From an uncultured Peptococcaceae bacterium (GTDB lineage: Bacteria > Bacillota > Peptococcia > Peptococcales > Peptococcaceae): a stretch of 64,000 nucleotides of DNA. The stretch covers positions 129,601-193,600 of the forward strand of contig CAJUDO010000002.1 of assembly GCA_910585405.1 (NCBI GenBank), read 5' to 3'. Below, piece after piece: positions 45,946-54,003 of this stretch. Numbering within the stretch: position 1 is the first letter of the stretch; every line of letters starts with the position of its first letter. The notes under the pieces were generated by a model. It saw only the letters and a program-made list of their open reading frames with translations, searched no databases and had not been told where the DNA came from. The position numbers and the translations under genes were made by a program.

Positions 45946-46833
45946 TTAATATGGAGACTTGGGATAGCCAATCCGCAGTCTCCCTTTTGTTTCAATTCCC
46001 CCCACACCATCCGCACCGGTCACTGTATCGTTGAGCGCAGTTTTTACATCCACCATCTGATTAAACGGTGTGAATGCCACCTTTTCCGCAATAAACACCG
46101 GGTCATATGCATGAATCAACACACGGCGCGGCGATGACGCAAAGTTGGCGCCGGCACGAATCAATGATTCATAATGGGACTGACAGGCGCCGGCAAAGAT
46201 AATCAAGTCATCGCGTCCTGCTTCAAATTCACGAGCTTTTCGCACTGCTCTCCAGAAATGACGGGAATTGCGGTAACTATCCAGATTAGCGAACCCCTTC
46301 TTTCCCTTCAGCAATCCATCATGCCCTGTTAAAATGAGAATATCCGGCGTATACTCCATCAATAAATCCTTCACGCGATCAGCCTGCTCGCACTCCGGTA
46401 TATAAAATCCCGTCGCGCGAATATTCAGCTGCTTATAGGTAGACAGGCACAAATCCAGATATTCTTTGTCCCCATCTATATGCAGCACCGTACCGGGAAT
46501 CTCAAACACTTCCAGCTGATTACATTCGTTCTTTTTATAGCTAATTTTAGCCCGCGACAGAAAATCCCCTACTGTATCTTTGCGGCGGCGTTCTATGCCC
46601 CGCATCAAATCGCTGCTGCGCTTCAAATATACTTGCCGGTAGCGATTTATCTCCTGCGCAGTGGGCACAGTCAAATCCTCCAACGGCGCATCGGCGCACA
46701 ACCGCAAATCCACGCCTTTTAGCAACGCAATCTTTTTTCCACCCTGTACTTGCAAAGCCTCCACACGAAACAACACATCCTTTTGATGAGAAACTCTGGT
46801 CACAAAATCTCCCACCTGCAATCGCTCATTCAT
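45946..46833 (-). CDS. yabG: Sporulation-specific protease YabG
   Basis: The 295-residue protein is of the YabG family, which trims spore coat proteins after cross-linking in B. subtilis. The N-terminus MNERLQVGDFVTRVSHQKDVLFRV and the middle motif DILILTGHDGLLKG ... FAGACQSHYE are characteristic. ATG 46833 has GAGGTG 11 nt upstream, better than the upstream frame to 46902. Its last 23 codons recur as an orphan at 40930-41012, so it is the right-hand target of cassette C. It indicates an endospore former. In Bacillus its neighbour is veg, found here 8 kb away. Confidence 0.93.
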   Translation of the reverse strand: MNERLQVGDFVTRVSHQKDVLFRVEALQVQGGKKIALLKGVDLRLCADAPLEDLTVPTAQEINRYRQVYLKRSSDLMRGIERRRKDTVGDFLSRAKISYKKNECNQLEVFEIPGTVLHIDGDKEYLDLCLSTYKQLNIRATGFYIPECEQADRVKDLLMEYTPDILILTGHDGLLKGKKGFANLDSYRNSRHFWRAVRKAREFEAGRDDLIIFAGACQSHYESLIRAGANFASSPRRVLIHAYDPVFIAEKVAFTPFNQMVDVKTALNDTVTGADGVGGIETKGRLRIGYPKSPY

Positions 46834-46877
46834 AACAGCACAACACCTCAGCTTTTCCAGAATACTATAGCCTATGC

Positions 46878-46923
46878 GCAGAAAAACAGCGCTGTGCATC
46901 ACAGCGCTTTCGAAAGCAAATCA
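46878..46923 (-). pseudogene. Orphan 3' end and terminator of a TSUP gene (left repeat of cassette D)
   Basis: Positions 46878-46923 match 49941-49986 at 42 of 46 positions, the first 30 exactly. On the minus strand it encodes DLLSKAL-stop, against DLFTTAL-stop at the end of the intact TSUP permease. The hairpin AGCGCTGTG/CACAGCGCT (46888-46908) followed by T residues now serves as terminator for the YibE/F gene. Confidence 0.85.
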
Positions 46924-46999
46924 ATATAAAACACAACTATCAAACAAGCTGCTTTATGTTGCTGTCTTTCAACTTTTCGACCAGGCATTCTGAAAAAAA

Positions 47000-48148
47000 T
47001 TATCTCTTGGCAGAATGTTTATCAAATCGCGTCAGAAACACACCGGCGCAGAGCGCAGTAAAGGGAGCTACCGTCACCAACCCAAAGGAGCCAATCACCG
47101 TATGCAGCAATTCCGCCGCCACATATTTATAATTGAGAATATTGGACATGGGCGTTCCTTGAGCCATAAATACCATCAGCAAGGCAACATACCCGCCCGA
47201 ATAGGCAAACAACAGCGTCGTGGTCATGGTTCCCATCGCGGCCCGTCCTACATTCATACCAGAACGAACTGCGTCCCGCCAGCTGATATCAGGACGCTTT
47301 TCCACCACCTCATAGACGGCGGAAGTGATATCCACGGACAAATCCATAATAGCGCCGGAGGCACCTATAAAGACAGACGCCATAAAAATCTGCGTCAGGC
47401 TTAAACCTTGGTAGCCTGCGTACAGTAAACTTTCAGAATAAGCCATAACCGCCCCGTGAATTTGAAAAAGATTTGTAAAGATGCTTCCCATCACACAGGT
47501 AACAAGAATACCCAATGAAGAGCCAGATACAGCGGCGGCACAACGCCGGTCAAAACCATACACCAGCGCAATAATCAACACCGTCAGCACTAGAGTAATC
47601 ACCAATCCTACCCAAATAGGATTCCAACCTTTCAGATATAATGGGACAAGCACTTTCCAAATCATCAGCACTGTCAAAACGAAAGACAGAACTGCCCGCA
47701 AACCGGTCCACCCAGCAAACACAAGCAACAGCACAACAAACAACGCTGCCAGCAGCAATTCCCAAGGAGCACGATAGTGGTCAATCATGGAAATAGTGAG
47801 AATTTCATCTCCCTGATAGTTAATGCGCACCAGGGCCGTATCGCCAACAGAAAATATTTTGTCCTGCTCCAATGAACCATTGAGCGGATTGTGTCCTTCT
47901 GCAATTTGCCCATGAAAGGGGCCTCCCAGAATCTCCAACTGGCACCGTTGTTCCCCTGAACGTACCAAGCCAGTATCAATCACAGTGGACTCATCAGAGG
48001 ACAACACCTTCGCGGGCCTGATGTCTGATTCTTGAAAGACCATTCCGCTTTCAAAGCCTGTAGGCAATGCCAACAGCACGATAATTATCAAAAGTCCGAC
48101 TAAAGCCGGAGCATAATAACGTATCAACGATTTTTTAGTCTGCATCAT
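47000..48148 (-). CDS. YibE/F-family membrane protein
   Basis: The 382-residue protein has an N-terminal helix, an extracytoplasmic region (about 30-125) and some seven to eight helices with the family motif SVFIGASGAIMDLSVDITSAVYEV and GMNVGRAAMGTMTTTLLFAYSGG. Function is not established in the family. AAGGAGT lies upstream of ATG 48148. It follows the alkaline phosphatase gene on the same strand with a weak hairpin between, and both lie inside the TSUP-tail repeats. Confidence 0.9.
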   Translation of the reverse strand: MMQTKKSLIRYYAPALVGLLIIIVLLALPTGFESGMVFQESDIRPAKVLSSDESTVIDTGLVRSGEQRCQLEILGGPFHGQIAEGHNPLNGSLEQDKIFSVGDTALVRINYQGDEILTISMIDHYRAPWELLLAALFVVLLLVFAGWTGLRAVLSFVLTVLMIWKVLVPLYLKGWNPIWVGLVITLVLTVLIIALVYGFDRRCAAAVSGSSLGILVTCVMGSIFTNLFQIHGAVMAYSESLLYAGYQGLSLTQIFMASVFIGASGAIMDLSVDITSAVYEVVEKRPDISWRDAVRSGMNVGRAAMGTMTTTLLFAYSGGYVALLMVFMAQGTPMSNILNYKYVAAELLHTVIGSFGLVTVAPFTALCAGVFLTRFDKHSAKR

Positions 48149-48183
48149 GATACGGACTCCTTTTTCAATATACTAAAATTCAA

Positions 48184-48213
48184 GACCGCTTTCACCAATC
48201 AGCGAAAACGGTC
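48184..48213 (-). terminator. Hairpin after the alkaline phosphatase gene
   Basis: GACCGCTTTC (48184-48193) pairs with GAAAACGGTC (48204-48213) with one G-U pair, followed on the minus strand by TTGAATTTTAG. Confidence 0.6.
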
Positions 48214-48234
48214 CCAGGGGAATGAACTATGCTG

Positions 48235-49794
48235 TCACTTAACACCCAACATTGCTGCAAGCTTGGCATATATCTCTGTATTGTCATAATATCCGCCGAA
48301 CTGTTCTGCATTTATGCCATCGGCAAACATGGCTACCGGCAAACCTGTATGACTGTAAGAGGTGAAAGAAACGCCGGATTTATTGTTCAAAATATGAGTA
48401 GTCGTTACTGTCAATGGCTCATAGGTACCGTAAGCCACATATTCTTCTTGTTCGGCCATACCGGTATCCTTCCCATTTACACTTTTTTCATAAGCAGTTT
48501 TCAGCAAACCTTTTTCATAATCCGTCAGTACCAATTTATCTCCCGTTGACCCGCTGGCCTTTAAACCGAACAATTTTTCAATGTCGGAGAGAACTACATC
48601 GAAAGAAGTCTTATTTTTCTTGTAGACAGAAACATAGTCACTGTCAAACTTAGCAAATGAAATTTTCTGACTATCCAATAATGAGAGATACGTATCATAG
48701 TCTGTTCCTGCAAAACCAATGGTCAAACCGCCAGTTTCGTGGTCACCGGTGACCAGAATGAGCGTTTCATCTGCGTGCTCCTTGGCAAAATCAATTGCCA
48801 CCTGTACCGCATCCGCCAAAGCCAGAGTGTCATGGATTGTCGAGGCAGCGTCATTGGCGTGGCAAGCCCAGTCAATCTTACCGCCCTCGCACATGAGGAA
48901 AAATCCTTTGTCGTTATCCAAAACTTCAATGCCCTTTTTTACATAGCTGGCCAGAGACCGCATATTTTCATTTCTGTCCAAATCATAAGCCATAGCAGAA
49001 CTGTCCGCCAAATTCTCATCAATCATGATAACAGGTCCGTCTGTAACCTTTTCTGCTTCGGCCTTCGTTTTTACTACATCATATCCCGCTTTTTCCGCCA
49101 GCGTGTACAAATTCGTCTTATCATTGTCGGAGCCTGTAGGTTTCAGCAGACCGCCGCCGGCAAAATATTCAAAACCCGAATCAATCAACTCCAAGCCAAT
49201 CTCATAATAGCTCGAGCGGCTGGCCTGATGCGCATAAAACGCTGCGGGAGTAGCGTGGTTCAGATTCACGGAAGAAATCACACCTACCTTCATGCCCAAT
49301 TGTTCATGTACCTTTTCAGTGATTGTTTCATAAGAAACGGTCGCCGTTTCATCTACGTTGATAGAACCAGAATAAGTCTTATGTCCGGTAGAAATAGATG
49401 TGGCGGTGGATGCTGAATCGGGGGCGAAGCTGTTGGAATCATAAGTCACAACAGAGCCCACCGTTTCAAAATCCATAAAATTCAGTGCCACCGGACCGTC
49501 CAGCACTGCACCCTGGTTGTCATCCAGGCTGGGAACGGCCTGCATATAGTCACTGTCGGCAATTGCGCCTAAGTAATCTGCGGCGGATTGGAACTGGGGG
49601 TAGCTCATACCGTCGCCAATGAACAGGAACACATACTTAGGCGCTTTGACCTGCATAGGGGCACTCTGACCAGAAAGGGACTTCACTGCAGTTCCCCCGC
49701 CCGACCCGCCAACCATTGCTACAGGACCGGAACAGCCGGTGAACAAAGTGGCTGTCAATGCCACTGTTAAAACAACAGATAAGATCTTTTTCAT
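48235..49794 (-). CDS. Alkaline phosphatase (PhoA family) lipoprotein
   Basis: The 519-residue metalloenzyme releases phosphate from monoesters outside the cell. It has a lipoprotein signal (LTATLFTGC), the first metal Asp in FLFIGDGMSYPQ, the catalytic Ser in FAPDSASTATSISTGHKT, metal ligands in VTGDHETGGL, and a final His in SYSHTGLPVAMFADG. The start MKKILSVV is preceded by GGAGGAGA at about 8 nt. It is the upstream gene of cassette D and probably contributes to phosphate supply. No Pho box could be assigned by eye. Confidence 0.95.
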   Translation of the reverse strand: MKKILSVVLTVALTATLFTGCSGPVAMVGGSGGGTAVKSLSGQSAPMQVKAPKYVFLFIGDGMSYPQFQSAADYLGAIADSDYMQAVPSLDDNQGAVLDGPVALNFMDFETVGSVVTYDSNSFAPDSASTATSISTGHKTYSGSINVDETATVSYETITEKVHEQLGMKVGVISSVNLNHATPAAFYAHQASRSSYYEIGLELIDSGFEYFAGGGLLKPTGSDNDKTNLYTLAEKAGYDVVKTKAEAEKVTDGPVIMIDENLADSSAMAYDLDRNENMRSLASYVKKGIEVLDNDKGFFLMCEGGKIDWACHANDAASTIHDTLALADAVQVAIDFAKEHADETLILVTGDHETGGLTIGFAGTDYDTYLSLLDSQKISFAKFDSDYVSVYKKNKTSFDVVLSDIEKLFGLKASGSTGDKLVLTDYEKGLLKTAYEKSVNGKDTGMAEQEEYVAYGTYEPLTVTTTHILNNKSGVSFTSYSHTGLPVAMFADGINAEQFGGYYDNTEIYAKLAAMLGVK

Positions 49795-49961
49795 AGAAAC
49801 TTGTCTCCTCCAAAAAGTTATTTTGTCCGTTCAGGACAAAATTATCATAACTTTCCAATGTAAGATTTGTTACCATGATATTGAAAAATCCATGTAAAGC
49901 TTAATCCTTATTAAGAATAAAAGCGTGCCGACGCTTGTACGCAGAAAAACAGCGCTGTGCA

Positions 49962-50738
49962 TCACAGCGCCGTCGTAAACAAATCATATGCCAATCTAAT
50001 AAAAAGCAAACATAACACAAAAATCATCACCGGCCGAATAAATTTCGCTCCGTTTTTGATGGCCAAACCGCTGCCCACCCAATTGCCCATTATGGAGAAA
50101 ACTGTGGCGGGAATGGCTACCGCGTAATAAATCTGTCCTGCGCCAATAAACATGAGCAGCGCAGCTATATTGGTGGTCAGGTTGACGATTTTGGTATTGC
50201 CGCAAGCACGCTTGAGGTCAAACCCCAATACCGTCGTGAACGCAAGAATCAAAAAAGTCCCTGTTCCCGGACCAAAAAAACCGTCATACATCCCAATCAA
50301 TAAACCCGTCGCCATCATGCCCAGAAAGATGCGGCTGCGGGAAAACTGTTCAAAACGACTTTCCTTGTCCAGCCGCTGTCGGTTGAACAGTACAAACACC
50401 GCCACACAGGGCAGGAGCACCATCATGACCACGCGTAGATAATAATCGCTGATATGCAGCGCCAACTGTGCGCCGATACAAGACCCCACAAAGGCAAACA
50501 CTGCCGTTCGCAAGGCAATTTGCAAATGCAGACTGCCTTCTTTCAAAAATCTCCCCGTCGCAATGGCTGTCCCCACCGCAGCCGATAATTTATTGGAGCC
50601 GATAGCCATATGCGCCGGCATTCCCGTAAGCAAATAAGCCGGCAGAGAAATCAATCCCCCTCCTCCGGCAATGGCGTCTACAAAGGACGCAAAAAACACC
50701 AGTGGACAAACCACCAGCAACATTTCCAACAATGACAC
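49962..50738 (-). CDS. TSUP (TauE/SafE) family membrane permease
   Basis: The 258-residue protein has eight hydrophobic segments and the family pattern FVDAIAGGGGLISLPAYLLTGMP with a second-half GMYDGFFGPGTGTFLILAFT. Members export or import sulfite, sulfonates or organosulfur acids. AAAGAGG lies 9 nt before GTG 50738; the TTG at 50747 is too close. The stop codon lies in the loop of its own terminator (AGCGCTGTG/CACAGCGC, 49951-49970). This 3' end is duplicated at 46878-46923, marking it as the target of cassette D. Confidence 0.9.
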   Translation of the reverse strand: MSLLEMLLVVCPLVFFASFVDAIAGGGGLISLPAYLLTGMPAHMAIGSNKLSAAVGTAIATGRFLKEGSLHLQIALRTAVFAFVGSCIGAQLALHISDYYLRVVMMVLLPCVAVFVLFNRQRLDKESRFEQFSRSRIFLGMMATGLLIGMYDGFFGPGTGTFLILAFTTVLGFDLKRACGNTKIVNLTTNIAALLMFIGAGQIYYAVAIPATVFSIMGNWVGSGLAIKNGAKFIRPVMIFVLCLLFIRLAYDLFTTAL

Positions 50739-50800
50739 CCACTTCAACCTCTTTCCTTAAAACAATATCGTCTACAACTACCGTGCTATGCTCAATCTGC

Positions 50801-51244
50801 TCACAGTGTTTCTGTGTCGAAAAGCAACGTCACCGGCCCATCATTGATCGACGCCACTTTCATGTCCGCGCCAAATTCACCGTGCTCCACCTGAAACCCC
50901 CGTGCGCGGCATTCCTCCATAAATCGCTCATACAACGGTATAGCCAGCGCAGGCTTCGCGGCTCCGCTAAAACCTGGTCTGCGGCTTTTCAAATCGGCAT
51001 ATAGCGTGAACTGAGATACAACTAGCAGCGCACCGCCCACTGCATCCAGGTTGAGATTCATTTTACCCCCATCATCCTCAAACACCCGCACGCCGCACAC
51101 CTTGTCCGCCAAACGTACAGCCTCTGCCTCAGTATCCTCCGGCCCAATCCCCAGCAATACCAAAAACCCCTGTCCGATTTTTCCTATCACCTGTCCCTCA
51201 ATGGTCACCGATGCTTCTGTTACCCGCGTTACAACTGCTTTCAT
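50801..51244 (-). CDS. dtd: D-aminoacyl-tRNA deacylase
   Basis: Removes D-amino acids and glycine mischarged onto tRNA. The 147-residue protein starts MKAVVTRVTEASVTIEGQ, with the active-site motif VVSQFTLYAD and C-terminal ASINDGPVTLLFDT. ATG 51244 has AAGGAG 8 nt upstream; the open frame to 51343 is not used. It is 62 nt upstream of the TSUP gene on the same strand, perhaps one transcript. Confidence 0.95.
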   Translation of the reverse strand: MKAVVTRVTEASVTIEGQVIGKIGQGFLVLLGIGPEDTEAEAVRLADKVCGVRVFEDDGGKMNLNLDAVGGALLVVSQFTLYADLKSRRPGFSGAAKPALAIPLYERFMEECRARGFQVEHGEFGADMKVASINDGPVTLLFDTETL

Positions 51245-51384
51245 GTTTCTTTCTCCTTTTCCTCCGCAGCGACTCTGCAAATCATATTTTTCTGCATAAC
51301 AGTATACTGAAAAATACTTTCGCTGACAAGTTTCTCTTTGCACTTGTAATATTTTTTGCTACACTTTGCCCTATCCGTTTCTAT

Positions 51385-51620
51385 TTTTTGCTACCCTTCG
51401 CCCGTCCTGCCCAATAGGGACACCTGCTTGACTGTCTCTCGCGTTGTGGACTGCGTCCACCGCTTCGAGAGCACTCTGCGCAGCTGTTCATATTGACGCA
51501 GAATTTTGGCGAAGGTAGCGGGAGAGTGAAGACCATAAAACGGTAGTAAGTGCCCTGTGGCACAGGTTGGCAAAAACATCTCGCCCCGCGCTGTAGCTGA
51601 CGCGACACGCCCGGCACAAA
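51385..51620 (-). ncRNA. Candidate structured RNA upstream of dtd
   Basis: A GC-rich stretch with dense base pairing lies in an otherwise AT-rich gap. CTACCCTTCGCC (51391-51402) pairs with GGCGAAGGTAG (51510-51520) around inner hairpins (GTGGAC/GTCCAC inside CTCTCG/CGAGAG; CTGCG/CGCAG), and GTGCC-CTGT-GGCAC is a further stem. A minus-strand promoter TTGACT-16-TATTTT precedes about 51618. Both strands hold open frames with no protein-like content. The class is not recognised; RNase P, tmRNA and SRP signatures are absent and 6S RNA is not excluded. Just downstream, TTTTTTGCTAC-containing direct repeats occur at 51352 and 51384. Confidence 0.35.
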
Positions 51621-51749
51621 AAATATGTTTCATATTTTGAGAGTCAACCAACCCTTTTTGATTTTCTCTGCAATTTTTCTTTTTGTCTGCGAAAAAGTCA
51701 GTGTTCTTTCCTTTGTGTTTTTCATATTTTATAAGAGGGAGGGATGATC

Positions 51750-52505
51750 ATGATTGCTGCTGTAATTCCGGCTTATAACGAAGAAGATTCCATCGGACAC
51801 GTCTTAGACGCCCTTGCCCACCTGTTTACACTGGACACTGTGATTCCTGTATTAAACGGCTGCACCGATCACACCCGTCAAGTGGTATTGCAGCATGCCT
51901 TAGCAAACAGAGTGGCGCTTATCGAATATCCGTTGCCTTTAGGTATTGACGTCCCGCGCAGTTGGGGCGCAAAATGCGCCTTTGCTCTGGGAGCACAAGC
52001 GGTTTTATTTGTAGACGGTGATTTTCGGGGAGATTTCTCCTCCTGTCTGCAAGACCTTCTCTGCGCCGTCGTACATAAGGACTGCGATTTGGCTCTTACC
52101 AACTGTTACCCCTATATCGGCTATCGCTCAGAAACTGCCAAAGCTGTGTTGTATTACCGAGAACAATTGAACCGCAAATTAGGCTTGTTTTCTTCCGTCG
52201 GTCTGGCCACGCCATCTCACGGTCCCCACTGCGTATCTCGTCGCCTCTTGGAAACAGTAGGCTTTGACTGTTTGTCCACACCACCGCTGATGCTGGCTAA
52301 AGCTGCAGAATCCCACCTCAATATCCGTGTGGCAGCACGGCTTGACGACACCCAATGGACATCAGCCCAGCGCGGTGATTTGCATAATCAAAAAATCGCC
52401 GATACCATTATCGGCGATTGCATTGCTGCAAGACAATATTTCTGTCATCAACCTATTACTCGAGAAGAAAACGGCATTGTCTATCTGGGATATCGGAAAA
52501 AATGA
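51750..52505 (+). CDS. Family 2 glycosyltransferase
   Basis: The 251-residue GT-A fold enzyme starts IAAVIPAYNEEDSIGHVL and has the sugar-nucleotide DxD motif VDGDFRGD (near residue 90). There are no membrane helices, so it is a soluble enzyme. Two ATGs compete: GGAGG lies 7 nt before 51750 and only 1 nt before 51744, so 51750 is preferred. It is a single gene ended by a strong terminator. Acceptor and donor are unknown. Confidence 0.85.
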   Translation: MIAAVIPAYNEEDSIGHVLDALAHLFTLDTVIPVLNGCTDHTRQVVLQHALANRVALIEYPLPLGIDVPRSWGAKCAFALGAQAVLFVDGDFRGDFSSCLQDLLCAVVHKDCDLALTNCYPYIGYRSETAKAVLYYREQLNRKLGLFSSVGLATPSHGPHCVSRRLLETVGFDCLSTPPLMLAKAAESHLNIRVAARLDDTQWTSAQRGDLHNQKIADTIIGDCIAARQYFCHQPITREENGIVYLGYRKK

Positions 52506-52566
52506 AAACAGATAAACAGGAAAAATTTTCTTAGTAAAACTCATAAAGAAAATACCAAAACAAAAA

Positions 52567-52604
52567 CCTGAGCAAATGTTTCACATAACACATTTTTGCT
52601 CAGG
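52567..52604. terminator. Terminator after the glycosyltransferase gene
   Basis: CCTGAGCAAATG pairs with CATTTTTGCTCAGG, followed by TTTCCTTTTG. The 200 bases from here to the next gene hold nothing recognisable. Confidence 0.85.
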
Positions 52605-52801
52605 TTTCCTTTTGTTTATATCCATTTCATTTTAAACGATACAGAAAACTTTCTTCTGATTGAGCAGTTATAAATCTGCATCTTTCCGCGTATGGTTCAT
52701 ACATAACTAAAAGAATTTTTGCAACAGTATTGTGCACTGATTGTACACACAAGCAAACTTGAGAACAACACAGCCATACGAAAGCAATGCATACGTCGCT
52801 G

Positions 52802-53596
52802 CTACATGCCGAAAACATGATTCCCTATCTGTGTTTCAATGCTTCTACTCCAAATCCACTTACTTGTCGCAGTAACAGGATTCCAGTAATACAGGCAACC
52901 GTCAGTAGGGTCATTTCCCTGCATAGCTTCTAATGCTGCTTCATAAGCAGTACGATTGGGCTGTAGATAATACTGGCCGTCATTTACACAGGTGAAGGCA
53001 TTTTTCTGAAATACAACGCCGTACATGGTATCAGGAAACCCATCATCTTCAATACGGTTTAACACCACAGCGGCTACTGCCACCTGTCCATCGTAAACTT
53101 CACCCCGCGCTTCTCCGTATACTACCTGCGCCAGCATATCCCATTCAGCCTGGGTATAGGTACGCTGATAAGCGCCACCTCGAGATGAGGTCACACGAGT
53201 AGTATAACCGTCACTGTAGGCACGGGTTTCTGCGGGAATTTTTAATACGCTTCCCACTTTAATGACATCGCTGCTTAAACCGTTCAGCTTTTTTATATCG
53301 CTGACACTACAGCCATAACGCTGTGCCAACACATACAGCGATTCCCCGCTGCTGACCCGATGTGTTGCATAATTTTCGGGAATCTGCAACGTTTGACCTA
53401 CCAATATTTTTTCACTTTGCAGGCCATTTACTTGTTTCAGTTCTTCCACGGTAATCTTATGGCTGCTGGCGATGCTGTACAGGGAATCGCCTGCTTTCAC
53501 TTTGTAAGTGTCGGCAAGAGCTGTCCCGCCACCAGCCATAAGGCTACAGCAAAGAGATAATGCTGTGACTACCGTCAAGGTTTTCAGTTTTTTCAT
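52802..53596 (-). CDS. LysM cell wall hydrolase, SleB type
   Basis: The 264-residue secreted hydrolase has a signal peptide (1-28, ending GGTALA), two LysM repeats (YKVKAGDSLYSIASSHKITV; HRVSSGESLYVLAQRYGCSV) and a C-terminal Hydrolase_2 (SleB-like) domain with the catalytic Glu in VVYGEARGEVYDGQ. SleB enzymes are lytic transglycosylases that open spore cortex or vegetative wall. AAGGAGG lies 7 nt before ATG 53596. It is a lone gene, divergent from the hydrogenase-sensor operon. Confidence 0.93.
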   Translation of the reverse strand: MKKLKTLTVVTALSLCCSLMAGGGTALADTYKVKAGDSLYSIASSHKITVEELKQVNGLQSEKILVGQTLQIPENYATHRVSSGESLYVLAQRYGCSVSDIKKLNGLSSDVIKVGSVLKIPAETRAYSDGYTTRVTSSRGGAYQRTYTQAEWDMLAQVVYGEARGEVYDGQVAVAAVVLNRIEDDGFPDTMYGVVFQKNAFTCVNDGQYYLQPNRTAYEAALEAMQGNDPTDGCLYYWNPVTATSKWIWSRSIETQIGNHVFGM

Positions 53597-53684
53597 TTGC
53601 TTTCCTCCTTGTTTTCGTCTTTGTCAGTATAACCCATGGCAACAAACATTTCATTAGGAAACGGCTGGAAAATGAATTTCCCCC

Positions 53685-53713
53685 TTGTCGCAGATGAAAG
53701 TAATAAGTATAAT
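53685..53713 (+). promoter_or_regulatory. Promoter of the hydrogenase-sensor operon
   Basis: TTGTCG (53685-53690), a 17-nt spacer, TATAAT (53708-53713), 36 nt before the first start codon. Confidence 0.6.
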
Positions 53714-53748
53714 TAATTTATAAAGTTGATTTCAAAGGAGATTACGAT

Positions 53749-54000
53749 ATGAATAAAATAATTCAAATTTGCATGGGCAGTGCCTGTCATTTAAAAGGTG
53801 CGCCGTTAATTGCACAGGCTTTTCAGGTAGAGTTGGAAAAGCGGCAAAAATCCGGCGATGTACTTTTTGAACTTACCGGTGCATTTTGTCAGAGCCAATG
53901 CGCTGATGGCGTCATTGTCCGTGTAAACGGCGAAACCTACAAACATGTAACTGTCGCCGATGTCCCCGAACTAATCAAAATATGTTTACAGGAGGAGTAA
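53749..54000 (+). CDS. Thioredoxin-like [2Fe-2S] ferredoxin
   Basis: The 83-residue protein has four cysteines placed as in NuoE/HydC-type [2Fe-2S] thioredoxin-like proteins: C8, C13, then C47 and C51 (GAFCQSQCADG). It is a likely electron-transfer partner for the hydrogenase-like protein that starts 3 nt after its stop. AAAGGAG lies upstream of the ATG. It is the first gene of a four-gene run with the sensor, a PP2C phosphatase and PPK2. Confidence 0.9.
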   Translation: MNKIIQICMGSACHLKGAPLIAQAFQVELEKRQKSGDVLFELTGAFCQSQCADGVIVRVNGETYKHVTVADVPELIKICLQEE

Positions 54001-54003
54001 GTT

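Noticed and set aside
51381..51651. Two overlapping frames (78 and 86 codons) on the minus strand
   Set aside because: Overlapping frames in a pair-rich GC segment, with no protein-like features; more consistent with RNA or non-coding DNA.
52627..52818. 63-codon Cys-rich frame downstream of the SleB gene
   Set aside because: No ribosome site, overlaps the SleB 3' end, low-complexity codon use.
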